From contig NZ_SJKD01000004.1 of the NCBI RefSeq assembly GCF_004331485.1, forward strand, positions 1 to 64,000: a DNA stretch of 64,000 nucleotides. The letters are read 5' to 3'. Origin of the DNA: Kribbella capetownensis. GTDB lineage: Bacteria > Actinomycetota > Actinomycetes > Propionibacteriales > Kribbellaceae. Made by a program: the position numbers and the translations under genes. Of the stretch, positions 15,859-24,963 are shown piece by piece. The notes under the pieces are model-generated. The model was not told the DNA's origin. It saw nothing but the letters and a program-made list of their open reading frames with translations, and did not search any database. Within the stretch, counting starts at the first letter, position 1, and each line of letters opens with the position of its first letter.

Positions 15859-16770
15859 GTGACCGAGAACCAGACCCCCCAGACCGGCCCCCAGACCGGC
15901 ACCGCGAAGGTCAAGCGCGGCATGGCGGAGATGCTCAAGGGCGGCGTGATCATGGACGTCGTCACCGCCGAGCAGGCCAAGATCGCCGAGGACGCCGGCG
16001 CGGTCGCGGTGATGGCGCTGGAGCGGGTCCCGGCTGACATCCGCGCGCAGGGCGGCGTCTCCCGGATGAGCGACCCGGACATGATCGACAGCATCATCAA
16101 CGCTGTCTCGATCCCGGTGATGGCCAAGGCCCGGATCGGTCACTTCGTCGAGGCGCAGGTGCTGCAGAGCCTCGGTGTGGACTACATCGACGAGTCCGAG
16201 GTGCTCACCCCGGCCGACTACGCCAACCACATCGACAAGTGGCAGTTCACCGTGCCGTTCGTCTGCGGTGCGACCAACCTGGGCGAGGCGCTGCGCCGGA
16301 TCACCGAGGGTGCGGCGATGATCCGCTCCAAGGGCGAGGCCGGCACGGGTGACGTGTCCAACGCGACCACCCACATGCGCCAGATCCGCCAGGAGCTCCG
16401 CAAGCTGCAGGGCCTCCCCGAGGACGAGCTGTACGTCGCCGCCAAGGAGCTGCAGGCGCCGTACGAGCTGGTCAAGGAGGTCGCTGCGCTCGGCAAGCTG
16501 CCGGTCGTACTGTTCACCGCCGGCGGGATCGCCACCCCGGCCGACGCCGCGATGATGATGCAGCTCGGCGCCGAGGGCGTGTTCGTCGGCTCCGGCATCT
16601 TCAAGTCCGGCAACCCGGCCCAGCGCGCCGAGGCGATCGTCAAGGCCACCACCTTCTACGACGACCCGGACGTGCTCGCCAAGGTCTCCCGCGGCCTGGG
16701 CGAGGCCATGGTCGGCATCAACGTCGACGAGATCCCGCAGCCGCACCGGCTCGCCGAGCGCGGCTGGTGA
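15859..16770 (+). CDS. pdxS: pyridoxal 5'-phosphate synthase, lyase subunit
   Basis: A 303-residue PdxS. It makes PLP from ribose-5-phosphate, glyceraldehyde-3-phosphate and ammonia delivered by PdxT, in a 12+12 subunit cytosolic complex. Family sequence is seen throughout: [41 protein letters not shown], the first catalytic Lys in [20 protein letters not shown], the phosphate loop and second Lys in [11 protein letters not shown], and [16 protein letters not shown] start with AGGAGG upstream. The stop overlaps the next gene by 4 bases (GTGA). The first 15 residues are Gln/Thr/Pro-rich and vary in the family. Confidence 0.98.
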   Translation: MTENQTPQTGPQTGTAKVKRGMAEMLKGGVIMDVVTAEQAKIAEDAGAVAVMALERVPADIRAQGGVSRMSDPDMIDSIINAVSIPVMAKARIGHFVEAQVLQSLGVDYIDESEVLTPADYANHIDKWQFTVPFVCGATNLGEALRRITEGAAMIRSKGEAGTGDVSNATTHMRQIRQELRKLQGLPEDELYVAAKELQAPYELVKEVAALGKLPVVLFTAGGIATPADAAMMMQLGAEGVFVGSGIFKSGNPAQRAEAIVKATTFYDDPDVLAKVSRGLGEAMVGINVDEIPQPHRLAERGW

Positions 16771-17333
16771 CCAACAGCCTGCAGTCAGTGGACGAGCGGA
16801 CCGCGCGGGAGCTGCGCGGTCTCGCTCGTGTCCTGGTGCGGTCCGGGTACGCCGACCACGCGACGATCACGGCTGCGCTGACGGAGGCGGTCCAGGAGGA
16901 CGCACCGTCGATGGACGCGGCTGCTCTGGTGCCGCTGCTCATCGGCGAGGCCGTGATGGATCTGAGCGCCGAGTCCGCCGAGTGGCCGGCGGAGACGGAT
17001 CCGGACCGGCTGGACGCCGTACTCTCCGAGCTCGAGAAGCGGGGACTCGTGGTGGTCCGGTACACATCGGACCACCACGCCGCCCGGCAGGCGCTCGAGG
17101 CAGCTTCGGATCCCAAGGGGCTGGTGTTCTTCACCGACACCGACGTCTGGCACGCGGTCGACTTCAGCATGCTCGAGCTCAAGCTCTGGCATCCGGACAC
17201 CGCGAACGTCGCACCCGGTGAGCCGCTCCTGGAGGACGTACTCGCCCTGCTGGACGAACACGACCTCCCCGCCACGTTCGACGAAGGCCGCATCGAGGTC
17301 ACACTCGACTGGAAGCGAAGGCTGACGCTATGA
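16767..17333 (+). CDS. uncharacterised protein between pdxS and pdxT (DUF6891-like)
   Basis: A 188-residue soluble, acidic protein of unknown function. It opens with a helical region, [29 protein letters not shown], then carries a mixed domain with [40 protein letters not shown] and a final [14 protein letters not shown]. This resembles the DUF6891 family as remembered; no catalytic motif is evident. It is locked into the PLP operon by 4-base overlaps on both sides (GTGA with pdxS, ATGA with pdxT), so it is made in step with PLP synthase. A role in the PLP complex or its regulation is only inferred from this. Confidence 0.8.
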   Translation: MTNSLQSVDERTARELRGLARVLVRSGYADHATITAALTEAVQEDAPSMDAAALVPLLIGEAVMDLSAESAEWPAETDPDRLDAVLSELEKRGLVVVRYTSDHHAARQALEAASDPKGLVFFTDTDVWHAVDFSMLELKLWHPDTANVAPGEPLLEDVLALLDEHDLPATFDEGRIEVTLDWKRRLTL

Positions 17334-17935
17334 CTGTGATCGGTGTGTTCGCATTGCAGGGGAATGTGCGGGAGCACCTGGCGATGCTGACCGACGTGGG
17401 CGTCGAGGCGCGGCCGGTACGGCGTCCGTCCGAGCTGGAGCAGGTGGACGCGCTCGTGCTACCGGGCGGCGAGTCGACCACGATGGACAAGCTGGCGCGG
17501 GCGTTCGAGCTGTTCGAGCCGCTGCAGAAGCGGATCGCCGACGGGATGCCGGTCTTCGGCACCTGCGCCGGGATGATCATGCTGGCGAACGAGATCACCG
17601 GCGGGATCGAGGGTCAGGAGACCCTCGGCGGACTCGACGTGACGGTACGCCGCAACGCGTTCGGGCGGCAGGTGGACTCGTTCGAGGCGGACCTGGACTT
17701 CCCGGGTCTGGGCCCAGGGTTCGGCACGCCGTACCACGCCGTGTTCATCCGGGCACCGTGGGTGGAGCGGGTCGGACGGGACGTCGAGGTACTCTCGACC
17801 GTGAGCTCAGGCCCGGCCACGGGTAGGATCGTCGCCGTTCGCCACGATCGGCTGCTGGCCACGTCGTTCCATCCGGAGATGACCGGGGACGCCAGGCTGC
17901 ACGGCTACTTCGCCGAGCTGGTCCGCGGCCTCTGA
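17330..17935 (+). CDS. pdxT: pyridoxal 5'-phosphate synthase, glutaminase subunit
   Basis: A 201-residue class I glutamine amidotransferase that hydrolyses glutamine and channels ammonia to PdxS. The N-terminus [17 protein letters not shown] and the PGGESTTM oxyanion loop are typical. The triad is Cys79 ([10 protein letters not shown]), His181 and Glu183 (FHPEMTGD). It starts 4 bases inside the preceding unknown gene and ends 33 bases before yebC. Length and all active residues are as in the family. Confidence 0.97.
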   Translation: MTVIGVFALQGNVREHLAMLTDVGVEARPVRRPSELEQVDALVLPGGESTTMDKLARAFELFEPLQKRIADGMPVFGTCAGMIMLANEITGGIEGQETLGGLDVTVRRNAFGRQVDSFEADLDFPGLGPGFGTPYHAVFIRAPWVERVGRDVEVLSTVSSGPATGRIVAVRHDRLLATSFHPEMTGDARLHGYFAELVRGL

Positions 17936-17968
17936 GTCGGTAGCAGCAGTAGAAGGGTTGGGTTCGCC

Positions 17969-18730
17969 ATGTCAGGCCACTCCAAGTGGGCCACCACGAA
18001 GCACAAGAAAGCCGTCATCGACGCGAGGCGCGGCAAGCTCTTCGCGAAGCTGATCAAGAACATCGAGGTGGCCGCCCGGATGGGCGGCGGCGACCCTGGC
18101 GGGAACCCGACCCTGTACGACGCCATCCAGAAGGCGAAGAAGTCCTCGGTCCCGAACGACAACATCGACCGCGCGGTCAAGCGTGGTTCCGGTGCCGAGG
18201 CCGGTGGCGCGGAGTACCAGACGATCATGTACGAGGGCTACGGCCCGAACGGCGTGGCGATGCTGGTCGAGTGCCTCACCGACAACCGCAACCGCGCGGC
18301 CGCGGATGTCCGTACGGCGATGACGCGCAACGGCGGCTCGCTGGCCGACCCGAACTCGGTCGCGTACCTGTTCAATCGCAAGGGCGTCATCGTCGTGGCC
18401 AAGGACCAGGACGGCAAGTCGCTGTCCGAGGACGACGTGATGGAGGCCGTGCTCGAGGCCGGTGCCGAGGAGGTGAACGACCTCGGCGAGTCCTGGGAGG
18501 TCGTCACCGAGGCCACCGACCTGGTCCAGGCCCGGACCGCGCTGCAGAACGCCGGCATCGACTACGACTCGGCCGACGTGCAGTTCGTCCCGTCGATGAC
18601 GGTCGAGCTGGACGCCGATGGCGCCGGCAAGATCTTCCGCCTGATCGACGCGCTCGAGGACAGCGACGACGTCCAGAACGTCTACGCGAACTTCGACGTC
18701 TCCGACGAAATCATGGCCGAGGTCGGCTGA
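17969..18730 (+). CDS. yebC: YebC/PmpR family protein
   Basis: A 253-residue YebC family member, starting [22 protein letters not shown]. It continues with the family block [35 protein letters not shown] and the C-terminal [18 protein letters not shown]. YebC proteins were first described as transcription regulators and more recently linked to translation of proline-rich stretches; the role here is not decided by sequence. It is the last gene before a strong terminator. In related genomes yebC is followed closely by ruvC, but here 13.7 kb of other genes intervene. Confidence 0.95.
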   Translation: MSGHSKWATTKHKKAVIDARRGKLFAKLIKNIEVAARMGGGDPGGNPTLYDAIQKAKKSSVPNDNIDRAVKRGSGAEAGGAEYQTIMYEGYGPNGVAMLVECLTDNRNRAAADVRTAMTRNGGSLADPNSVAYLFNRKGVIVVAKDQDGKSLSEDDVMEAVLEAGAEEVNDLGESWEVVTEATDLVQARTALQNAGIDYDSADVQFVPSMTVELDADGAGKIFRLIDALEDSDDVQNVYANFDVSDEIMAEVG

Positions 18731-18742
18731 TTGACAGCTACT

Positions 18743-18769
18743 GGAGGGCGCGGGGATCCCGCGCCCTCC
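18743..18769. terminator. strong hairpin between convergent yebC and lyase genes
   Basis: GGAGGGCGCGGG, loop GAT, CCCGCGCCCTCC: a perfect 12-bp stem placed between the yebC stop and the stop of the minus-strand lyase gene, so it can end both transcripts. A short T-rich stretch (CTGTTTA) follows on the plus strand. Confidence 0.8.
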
Positions 18770-18775
18770 AACTGT

Positions 18776-21466
18776 TTACGGGTTGACGATCTGGTCGCCG
18801 ACCAGCGCGAGCGTCTGGATGGCGGCCAGGCCGTAGAGGGCCGTGGTGTTGGTGGAGACCCACTTGGCGGCCTGCGTCGGGTTGAGCGTCGACTTCACCT
18901 CTTCGGAGGCCCACGGGAGGTTCGGGCCGTAGCCGTCGCCGGTGTAGAACTCCTTCCACGCCCGCGCGGCCAGGTCGTCCCGATCCAGGCGTACGGCGGC
19001 GTACGCGGTGAGCCGGGAGTGGCCCTGGCGGAGGATCAGGTTGCCGAAGTACGCACCGCACTCCGCCGTCTGCTCCTCGCGGGTGGCGTTGAAGAGGCGG
19101 CAGTACTGCAGCCAGGCCGCCTCGAACGCCGGCATCTCCACCAGGTCGAGGATCTCGGCGCAGATCTCCACCTGGCCGAACATCGCGCTGAGGTGCGACA
19201 CACTCACCGTCTTCTCGGTGACGGGCGCGAACCGCCCGGTGTCGAGGTCGTACAGACCGCCGCCGGTGACGAAGCCGTTCGGCATCGCGCCGATCGTTTC
19301 CATCGTGCCGAGAAGCTTGCTGTGGGCAACGTCTGCCTTCGGCCCCTGCCGCTCCCACTCGGTCAGCCACGCGGCAGCCAGACCACTCCAGTCCGTGCCG
19401 AGACCGATGGCGAGCGCGTGCGGGTCCGGCTCGTACGGCTCGGTCCTGATCTTCCGCAGCGGATCCAGCACCAGGAACGTCTGGTCCGAGTCCACGAGCT
19501 CGGACAGCAGATCGCCAGTGCGTTCGTCGGCCGTGAGGTAGTAGTAGAACCGCCGGTAGATCGCCGTACTGATCCGCTGTTGCTTTGCACTGTCAGCCCA
19601 GTGCTGTACGCCGTGCCGCGTACCCAGACCGGCCCACTGCCCGAGGTGATAGACGTCGACCTCGCCGGTGTGACGGGTCATCGCCTCGGCGAACCGGAAG
19701 ATGTCGGCCCGTCCGGAGCGCAGGAACGAGTACCAGAGCCACAGATCCGGTGACAGTTCCGAGTTGTCCCATGCGTACCCGCCGACGTCGTACCGCCAGA
19801 CCAGCCGGTCCTCGTCGAACGTGTGCATGATGTCGCCGTAGTCCCAGAACCCGTACCAGTGCCGCGACTCGACCTGGCCGCGATAGAAGTCGAACAGGAA
19901 GTCCAGGTGGTCCTCGATCGCCTTCCTCGCCGGCACCGACCGGTCGACCGGCGAGACGAGCCCGCCGAAGACGCGCGTACTGATGAGCTGGTCCACCGGG
20001 TTGATCAGCTGCGGGGGAGTCCGCACCTGGTCGGCCAGGTCGCCGAGCCGGGCGGCCGTCGGCGTCGCCGCGAGCGCCCAGAAGGTGAGCTCGGACGTCC
20101 GCGCGATCCCGTACGGCGTACCGAACTTGGGCTCGTAGTCCTCGTAGGTGATCTCGAGAGCGTCCAACTGCTCCGGATACGTGTCCTCGCCCATGCCGTC
20201 GTGGTAGAAGCGCGTGTCCATCGCGCCGGCATCCGGCGACCACAGCCACACCGTGACCTCGGCCTCCTCGGTGTACGCACCCCGGATGTCCAGTTGCGTG
20301 GGGTGGCGCTGCCAGAAATCCCTCAGGCCGAAGGCGAACCCGCCGCTCACGCCACCAACGTACCCGAGTCCCGACGCGCGGCCACCCTGGTCGACCGAGA
20401 CCCAGCCGTACCCCTTCTTGGTCCGCTTCTTCACCGTGAAGCCGTCGGCGTTCAACTGGCTCAGCGTGTAGTCACCCCACTCGGGGATCCACTTCAACCG
20501 CGTAGTCACGCGCTGGTCCCAGGTGGCCGGATCGGGCAGCTTGGTCCCGGCGATCTGCGCCGCGCGCACGGTCGCACCCGGGTCACGCCGCAACCCGGTG
20601 ATCCCCTTCACGGCTTCGGAGACCATGCCATGGCCCTCACCCACGAATCGGATATGACGGTCGTACGCCGCGTCGCGCATCGGCACCCGGAAGCGCACCC
20701 CGAGGCCGGCGATGTAGTCCTTCTGCCCGTCGCGGTCGTACACGAACGTGTGCACCATCCGGACGTTCTCCGCACCGGCCACGAAGTACAACCGGACCGA
20801 GAACGGCAGCCAGGTCTTGCCCTTCTTCGACTTGTGCCGGCCCTCGATCCGGACCACCGCGCGGACCGGGCCGGACTGCTCGACGGTGACGCGGGTGACG
20901 TCGCTCTCGTAGCGTTCGCGGACGCTGCCGCCTTCCTCGTCCTCGGCGATCTTGTCCTGCTTCAGGTTGACGAGCTGACCCTTGCGCGCGATCAGCACGT
21001 CATCACGCCAGATGTGACTGATCAGCTCCGGGCCGCTCTTGCGGATCCGGGTCTTGATCACCCCCGTGTCGACATCGACGTACGTCTTCTCGTTCTTGAC
21101 CGTGACCGGTTGCGGCGGTGCGGCCGCCGTACCGGGGCCTAGGGTGTACGACTCAGCCGGTGCGTCGACTGCGATGGCGTGCGCGCTCCACTTGAGCGAG
21201 CCGTCCGGCCAGTACGCCGTCGGCCAGCTCTGCACGGGTACGGCGCTGCCGTCGGCGGCCTTGAGCGCGAAGGTTTGGTCTGCAGGTACGGCGCCCTTCG
21301 GCCACGGCGTACCCCAGGTCGTGACGGCAGCCGTGGTCGGCTTGCCCTCCAGCCAGCTGAGCTTCACTTCTGGTACGTCGGCCACCGCCGTGGAGCGGGT
21401 GTCGAGCAGGGACGCCGCGGGGACTGCGGCCATACCTGCCAGGACTGTACGTCGGGAGACCTCCAT
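18776..21466 (-). CDS. Tat-exported PcRGLX/YetA-like (PL26) rhamnogalacturonan lyase
   Basis: An 896-residue protein beginning VSRRTVLAGMAAVPAASLL, a twin-arginine signal. The mature part starts with the N-terminal RIFT-barrel signature of the PcRGLX/YetA family: TWGTPWPKGAVP followed by VQSWPTAYWPDGSLKWSAHA. The long catalytic region includes YEDYEPKFGTPYGIARTSEL, RHWYGFWDYGDIMHTFDED and GGYAWDNSELSPDLWLWY, and then FAEAMTRHTGEVDVYHLG. PL26 enzymes cleave rhamnogalacturonan I backbones from one end by beta-elimination. It is the last gene of the operon, 27 bases after a paralogue that lacks a signal peptide. Similarity to YetA is by recalled motifs, so exact activity (exo-lyase or other glycosidic cleavage) is inferred. 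Confidence 0.82.
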   Translation of the reverse strand: MEVSRRTVLAGMAAVPAASLLDTRSTAVADVPEVKLSWLEGKPTTAAVTTWGTPWPKGAVPADQTFALKAADGSAVPVQSWPTAYWPDGSLKWSAHAIAVDAPAESYTLGPGTAAAPPQPVTVKNEKTYVDVDTGVIKTRIRKSGPELISHIWRDDVLIARKGQLVNLKQDKIAEDEEGGSVRERYESDVTRVTVEQSGPVRAVVRIEGRHKSKKGKTWLPFSVRLYFVAGAENVRMVHTFVYDRDGQKDYIAGLGVRFRVPMRDAAYDRHIRFVGEGHGMVSEAVKGITGLRRDPGATVRAAQIAGTKLPDPATWDQRVTTRLKWIPEWGDYTLSQLNADGFTVKKRTKKGYGWVSVDQGGRASGLGYVGGVSGGFAFGLRDFWQRHPTQLDIRGAYTEEAEVTVWLWSPDAGAMDTRFYHDGMGEDTYPEQLDALEITYEDYEPKFGTPYGIARTSELTFWALAATPTAARLGDLADQVRTPPQLINPVDQLISTRVFGGLVSPVDRSVPARKAIEDHLDFLFDFYRGQVESRHWYGFWDYGDIMHTFDEDRLVWRYDVGGYAWDNSELSPDLWLWYSFLRSGRADIFRFAEAMTRHTGEVDVYHLGQWAGLGTRHGVQHWADSAKQQRISTAIYRRFYYYLTADERTGDLLSELVDSDQTFLVLDPLRKIRTEPYEPDPHALAIGLGTDWSGLAAAWLTEWERQGPKADVAHSKLLGTMETIGAMPNGFVTGGGLYDLDTGRFAPVTEKTVSVSHLSAMFGQVEICAEILDLVEMPAFEAAWLQYCRLFNATREEQTAECGAYFGNLILRQGHSRLTAYAAVRLDRDDLAARAWKEFYTGDGYGPNLPWASEEVKSTLNPTQAAKWVSTNTTALYGLAAIQTLALVGDQIVNP

Positions 21467-21493
21467 GCCTTTCCACCTCTGTCGTTTCGGTGT

Positions 21494-24070
21494 TCAGGGA
21501 TGTTCGGGGATGTTCCGGTGTTCGGGGATGTTCCGGTGCTCGGGGATCAGGGACAGGTTCTGGATCGCTGCGAGTGCGTACTGCGACGCGGAGTTCGTGC
21601 TGACGAAGGCGGCCTCCTCGACGGGCATCAACGCACCGTTGACGTGGGTCGTCTTCCAGTCCGTCTCGCGCTGCAGGGCGCTGCGGTAGAGCTGGTCGCC
21701 GTCGCCGACGAAGAACTTGCGCCAGGCCAGCCGTGCCAGCTCCGCGTCGCCGGTGCGTGCGGCGGCGTACGCGGCGAGACGGCTGTGCGCCTGGACGAGT
21801 GCGATGCCTTGGAGTGGGTGGCCGACCTCAGCGGTCTGCTCCTCCGGTGTTGCCAGGTAGATACGGCAGTAGTCCAGCCACGCCTTCTCGAACCCGGGTA
21901 CGTCGAGGTCCAGGTCGATGAGCTCCGAACAGATCTCCGGAAGTCCGAACAGCGAGGACAGGTGTGAGACCGCGATGCCGCGCCGGCTGGTGTCGAAGCG
22001 TCCGGTGGACAGGTCGAGCCGGCCGTTGCCGGTGAGGAAGCCATAGTGCATCGCTGCGATGTCGGCCATCGTTCCGACCAGCCGCGCACGGGCTCGCTCG
22101 TCGCCGTACCGCTCCCACCGCGTCAGCCACGCCGCTGCGAGTGCGCCCCAGTCCACGCCCAGTTCGACCGAGAGCGCATGCGGATCGGGGGAGTAGACGT
22201 CGGGTCGCACCTTGCGCTGCGGGTCGACGACCAGCAGCGTCTCCTCGACCGCTGCGAGCTCGTCCATCAGGTCACCGGTCCGCTCGTCCGCGGTCAGGTA
22301 GTAGTAGAAGCGCCGGTAGAGCGCACTGGAGATGCGGACCTGCTTGCAGCTGCAGCCCCAGTGCTGCACGTTGTGCCGCGAGCCGAGGCCCTTCCATCGG
22401 CCCAGGTGGAACACGTCGACCTCACCGGTATGCCGGGTCATCGCCTCGGCGAACCGGAACACGTCCGCCCGGCCGGTCCGCAGGAACTGGTACCAGAGCC
22501 AGAGGTCCGGCGACAGCTCCGAGTTGTCCCACGCGTACCCGCCGACGTCGTACCGCCAGGTGTGGCGATCGCGGTCGTAGGTGTGCATGACGTCGCCGTA
22601 GTCCCAGAAGCCGTACCAACGCCGGTCCTCGCGCTGACCGACGTAGTACTGGAACAGGAAGTTCAGCCGCGCCTCGATGTCCTGGTCGTCGGCGGTCGGC
22701 AGACTCCAGCTGCCGAAGACGCCGGCCTCCAGGAACCGTGCCGGCGCCGCCGCGAGCAGACCGGGGGAGTTGAGCAGCGCAACGTGCTCGGCGAGGTCGT
22801 CTGCCGACGGAGTGGTGTCGTGCACTCGTAGCGTCAGCTCGTGCGTCCGGGCGATGCCGTGCGCGTTGCCGAAGCCGGGTTCGTAGTCCTCGTAGGTGAT
22901 CTCGAGGCCTTCGAGTTGTTCGGCGTAGCTGTCCTGGTCCATGCCGTCGTGCCAGTAGCGCACGTCCATTGCCGGCGCGCTGGGCGACCACATCCACACC
23001 GTCGCGGTGGCCACGTCGGTGGCCGCGTTGCGGATGTCCAGGCGGGTCGGGTGCAGCTTCCAGAAATCGCGGAGCCCGAATCCGAGTCCGCCGCTGACAC
23101 CACCGACGTACCCGTAGCCAGGTGATCTGGTGCCGGCCGGGATCGTGACCCAGGCGTGCTCCGATCCGGTGCGCTTGCGCAGGGTGAAGCCGTCGGCGCT
23201 GCTCTGGTCCAGCGTGTAGTCGTTCCACTGCGGGATCAGGTGCAGCCGGTCCGACACCTCGGGGTTCGGGATGTCCTCGACCTCGCGGCCGGCGACCTGC
23301 GCACGACGTACCTCCTCGCCTGGGTCGCGGCGTAGACCGGTCAGGCCGCGGACCGCCTCGGTGAGGAAGCCGGATGGGCCGGCCAGGCGGATGTGCCGGT
23401 TGTGCGGCTCGTCGCGCATCGCCACGTCCGCACTGAGCCCCAGCCCGGCCAGGAAGTCCCGGTCCGGCTCGCCGTCCCAGATGAAGCTGTGCACGATGCG
23501 TACGTCGGTCGCACCAGCATAGAAGTAGAGGCGGACCGAGAACGGCAGCCAGTCACCGTGCTTGCCGTCCAGCTTGATGACGGCCCGCACGGGTCCGTCT
23601 TGTTCGACGATAATATTGTCAACAATCGCCGTCGTCTGCTGGCGATTGCGGGTCAGATCCTCGTCCGGCGCATCCTGGCGAATGCTGACCAGCCGTACGT
23701 CGCGCACGACCTCCTGGTCGTTGTCGACAATGGACGCGATCAGCAGCGGCTTGGTGAGCGTCCACGTGACCTGACCGGTGGTCGCCCGCACGCCGTCCGC
23801 CGTCCGCTCGACCCGGACCGGCGTACTCGGCGTGGTCGGCTCTTGACCCGGCACGAGCTCGTACGACGACTCCGGGTGCTCGGACGGCCCGATCGCGTGC
23901 GCCGACCACTTGATCGAGCCGTCGGGCCAGGTCGCGGTGGTCCAGCTCTGCACCGGCGTGCCGTCTGTCAGGGCGAAGTGTGTGCCCTCGGCAACGGTGC
24001 CGCGCGGCCAGGGCACACCCCAGGAAACGCCTTGCCGGCAAGGAGTTTCAAGCCATTGCAGTGTGGTCAT
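21494..24070 (-). CDS. cytosolic PcRGLX/YetA-like (PL26) lyase paralogue
   Basis: An 858-residue paralogue of the following Tat-exported protein. It opens directly with the catalytic fold (TLQWLETPCRQGVSWGVPWP) and has no signal peptide, so it should act inside the cell on imported oligomers. It shares SWTTATWPDGSIKWSAHAIG, RRWYGFWDYGDVMHTYDRDR, GGYAWDNSELSPDLWLWYQF and FAEAMTRHTGEVDVFHLGRW with its neighbour. The ATG at 24070 overlaps the permease stop by 4 bases. The C-terminus ends in an in-frame tandem repeat, IPEHRN twice then IPEHP, which is absent from the paralogue. Lyase activity is inferred from family and context. Confidence 0.8.
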   Translation of the reverse strand: MTTLQWLETPCRQGVSWGVPWPRGTVAEGTHFALTDGTPVQSWTTATWPDGSIKWSAHAIGPSEHPESSYELVPGQEPTTPSTPVRVERTADGVRATTGQVTWTLTKPLLIASIVDNDQEVVRDVRLVSIRQDAPDEDLTRNRQQTTAIVDNIIVEQDGPVRAVIKLDGKHGDWLPFSVRLYFYAGATDVRIVHSFIWDGEPDRDFLAGLGLSADVAMRDEPHNRHIRLAGPSGFLTEAVRGLTGLRRDPGEEVRRAQVAGREVEDIPNPEVSDRLHLIPQWNDYTLDQSSADGFTLRKRTGSEHAWVTIPAGTRSPGYGYVGGVSGGLGFGLRDFWKLHPTRLDIRNAATDVATATVWMWSPSAPAMDVRYWHDGMDQDSYAEQLEGLEITYEDYEPGFGNAHGIARTHELTLRVHDTTPSADDLAEHVALLNSPGLLAAAPARFLEAGVFGSWSLPTADDQDIEARLNFLFQYYVGQREDRRWYGFWDYGDVMHTYDRDRHTWRYDVGGYAWDNSELSPDLWLWYQFLRTGRADVFRFAEAMTRHTGEVDVFHLGRWKGLGSRHNVQHWGCSCKQVRISSALYRRFYYYLTADERTGDLMDELAAVEETLLVVDPQRKVRPDVYSPDPHALSVELGVDWGALAAAWLTRWERYGDERARARLVGTMADIAAMHYGFLTGNGRLDLSTGRFDTSRRGIAVSHLSSLFGLPEICSELIDLDLDVPGFEKAWLDYCRIYLATPEEQTAEVGHPLQGIALVQAHSRLAAYAAARTGDAELARLAWRKFFVGDGDQLYRSALQRETDWKTTHVNGALMPVEEAAFVSTNSASQYALAAIQNLSLIPEHRNIPEHRNIPEHP
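21497..21547 (-). repeat. 18-bp in-frame tandem repeat at the lyase C-terminus
   Basis: Two full 18-base units plus a 15-base partial unit (core GATGTTCCGGTGTTCGGG on the plus strand) encode IPEHRN-IPEHRN-IPEHP at the very end of the cytosolic lyase. It probably arose by slippage, leaving the frame open. Confidence 0.8.
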
Positions 24071-24954
24071 TCTTTCACCGATCCGATCAGGACGCCTTTG
24101 GCGAAGTGCTTCTGCAGGAACGGGTAGAAGAACAGGATCGGCAGCGTCGCGACCACCACGACCGCGAACTTCAGGCCCTGCTCGGGGAACGTGACGGTCT
24201 CCAACTGCTGCAGTACGTTCGCCGAGTCCGCGTTCGCCGCGGTCAACTGGCGGACGATCATCTGCAGAGTCCATTTCTTGCTGTCGTCGATGTAGAGCAA
24301 TGGCGACATGTAGTCGTTCCAGATGCCGACCGCGTAGAACAGCGAGAACGTCGCGATGATCGGCTTCGACAGCGGCAGCACGATCCGCAGGAACACGTTC
24401 AGCTCGTTGCACCCGTCGATCCGGGCCGCTTCCTCGAGTGCCTCGGGCAACTCCTGGAAGAAGCTCTTCACCACGATCAGGTAGAACGGGTTGATCGCCA
24501 GTGGCAGGATCAGCGCCCAGTAGCTGTCCAGCAGGCCGAGATCACGCACCACCAGGTACGTCGGGATCATGCCGCCGCTGAACACCAGCGTGAAGATGAC
24601 CAGGTTCAGCATCAACGCGCGGCCGGGCAGGAACCGCTTGGCCAGCGGATAGGCCATGGTCAAGGTGAGCGCCAGCTGGATCACCGTGCCGACCGCGGTC
24701 ACGGCGATCGTGGTCAGCAAGGCGCGCACGAAGGTGTCGGTCGAGAAGATGTAGTGGTACGTGTCGGTCACGAACCGGTGCGGCCACAGGAAGAACGGCC
24801 GCGAGCTGATCTCGGACTCGGTCGCGAACGACCCCGCCAGTACGTACAGCAGCGGCAGGACCGTGACGATCGCCAGACCGGTCAGCAATACGACATTCAG
24901 TACGTCGAACACCCGGCTGCCGGCCGAGTCGTAGTACCGGACCCGTTGTTTCAT
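24067..24954 (-). CDS. lplC: carbohydrate ABC transporter permease, LplC/YtcP-like
   Basis: A 295-residue inner-membrane permease with six predicted helices. The EAA loop, EEAARIDGCNELNVFLRIVLPLSKP, is of the carbohydrate-uptake-1 type and contacts the ATPase. The N-terminal FDVLNVVLLTGLAIVTVLPLLYVLAGSF and C-terminal TFPEQGLKFAVVVVATLPILFFYPFLQKHF are typical of LplC/YtcP, the partner of LplB in Bacillus. No ATPase gene is in this locus, so a shared MsmX-type ATPase encoded elsewhere is expected. It overlaps the downstream lyase gene by 4 bases. Substrate, a rhamnogalacturonan oligomer, is inferred from neighbours. Confidence 0.88.
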   Translation of the reverse strand: MKQRVRYYDSAGSRVFDVLNVVLLTGLAIVTVLPLLYVLAGSFATESEISSRPFFLWPHRFVTDTYHYIFSTDTFVRALLTTIAVTAVGTVIQLALTLTMAYPLAKRFLPGRALMLNLVIFTLVFSGGMIPTYLVVRDLGLLDSYWALILPLAINPFYLIVVKSFFQELPEALEEAARIDGCNELNVFLRIVLPLSKPIIATFSLFYAVGIWNDYMSPLLYIDDSKKWTLQMIVRQLTAANADSANVLQQLETVTFPEQGLKFAVVVVATLPILFFYPFLQKHFAKGVLIGSVKE

Positions 24955-24963
24955 GTCGTCTCC

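Noticed and set aside
18776..24070. Duplicated lyase genes as a recent tandem duplication
   Set aside because: The two proteins share motifs but differ throughout, one has a Tat signal and the other does not, so they are old paralogues.
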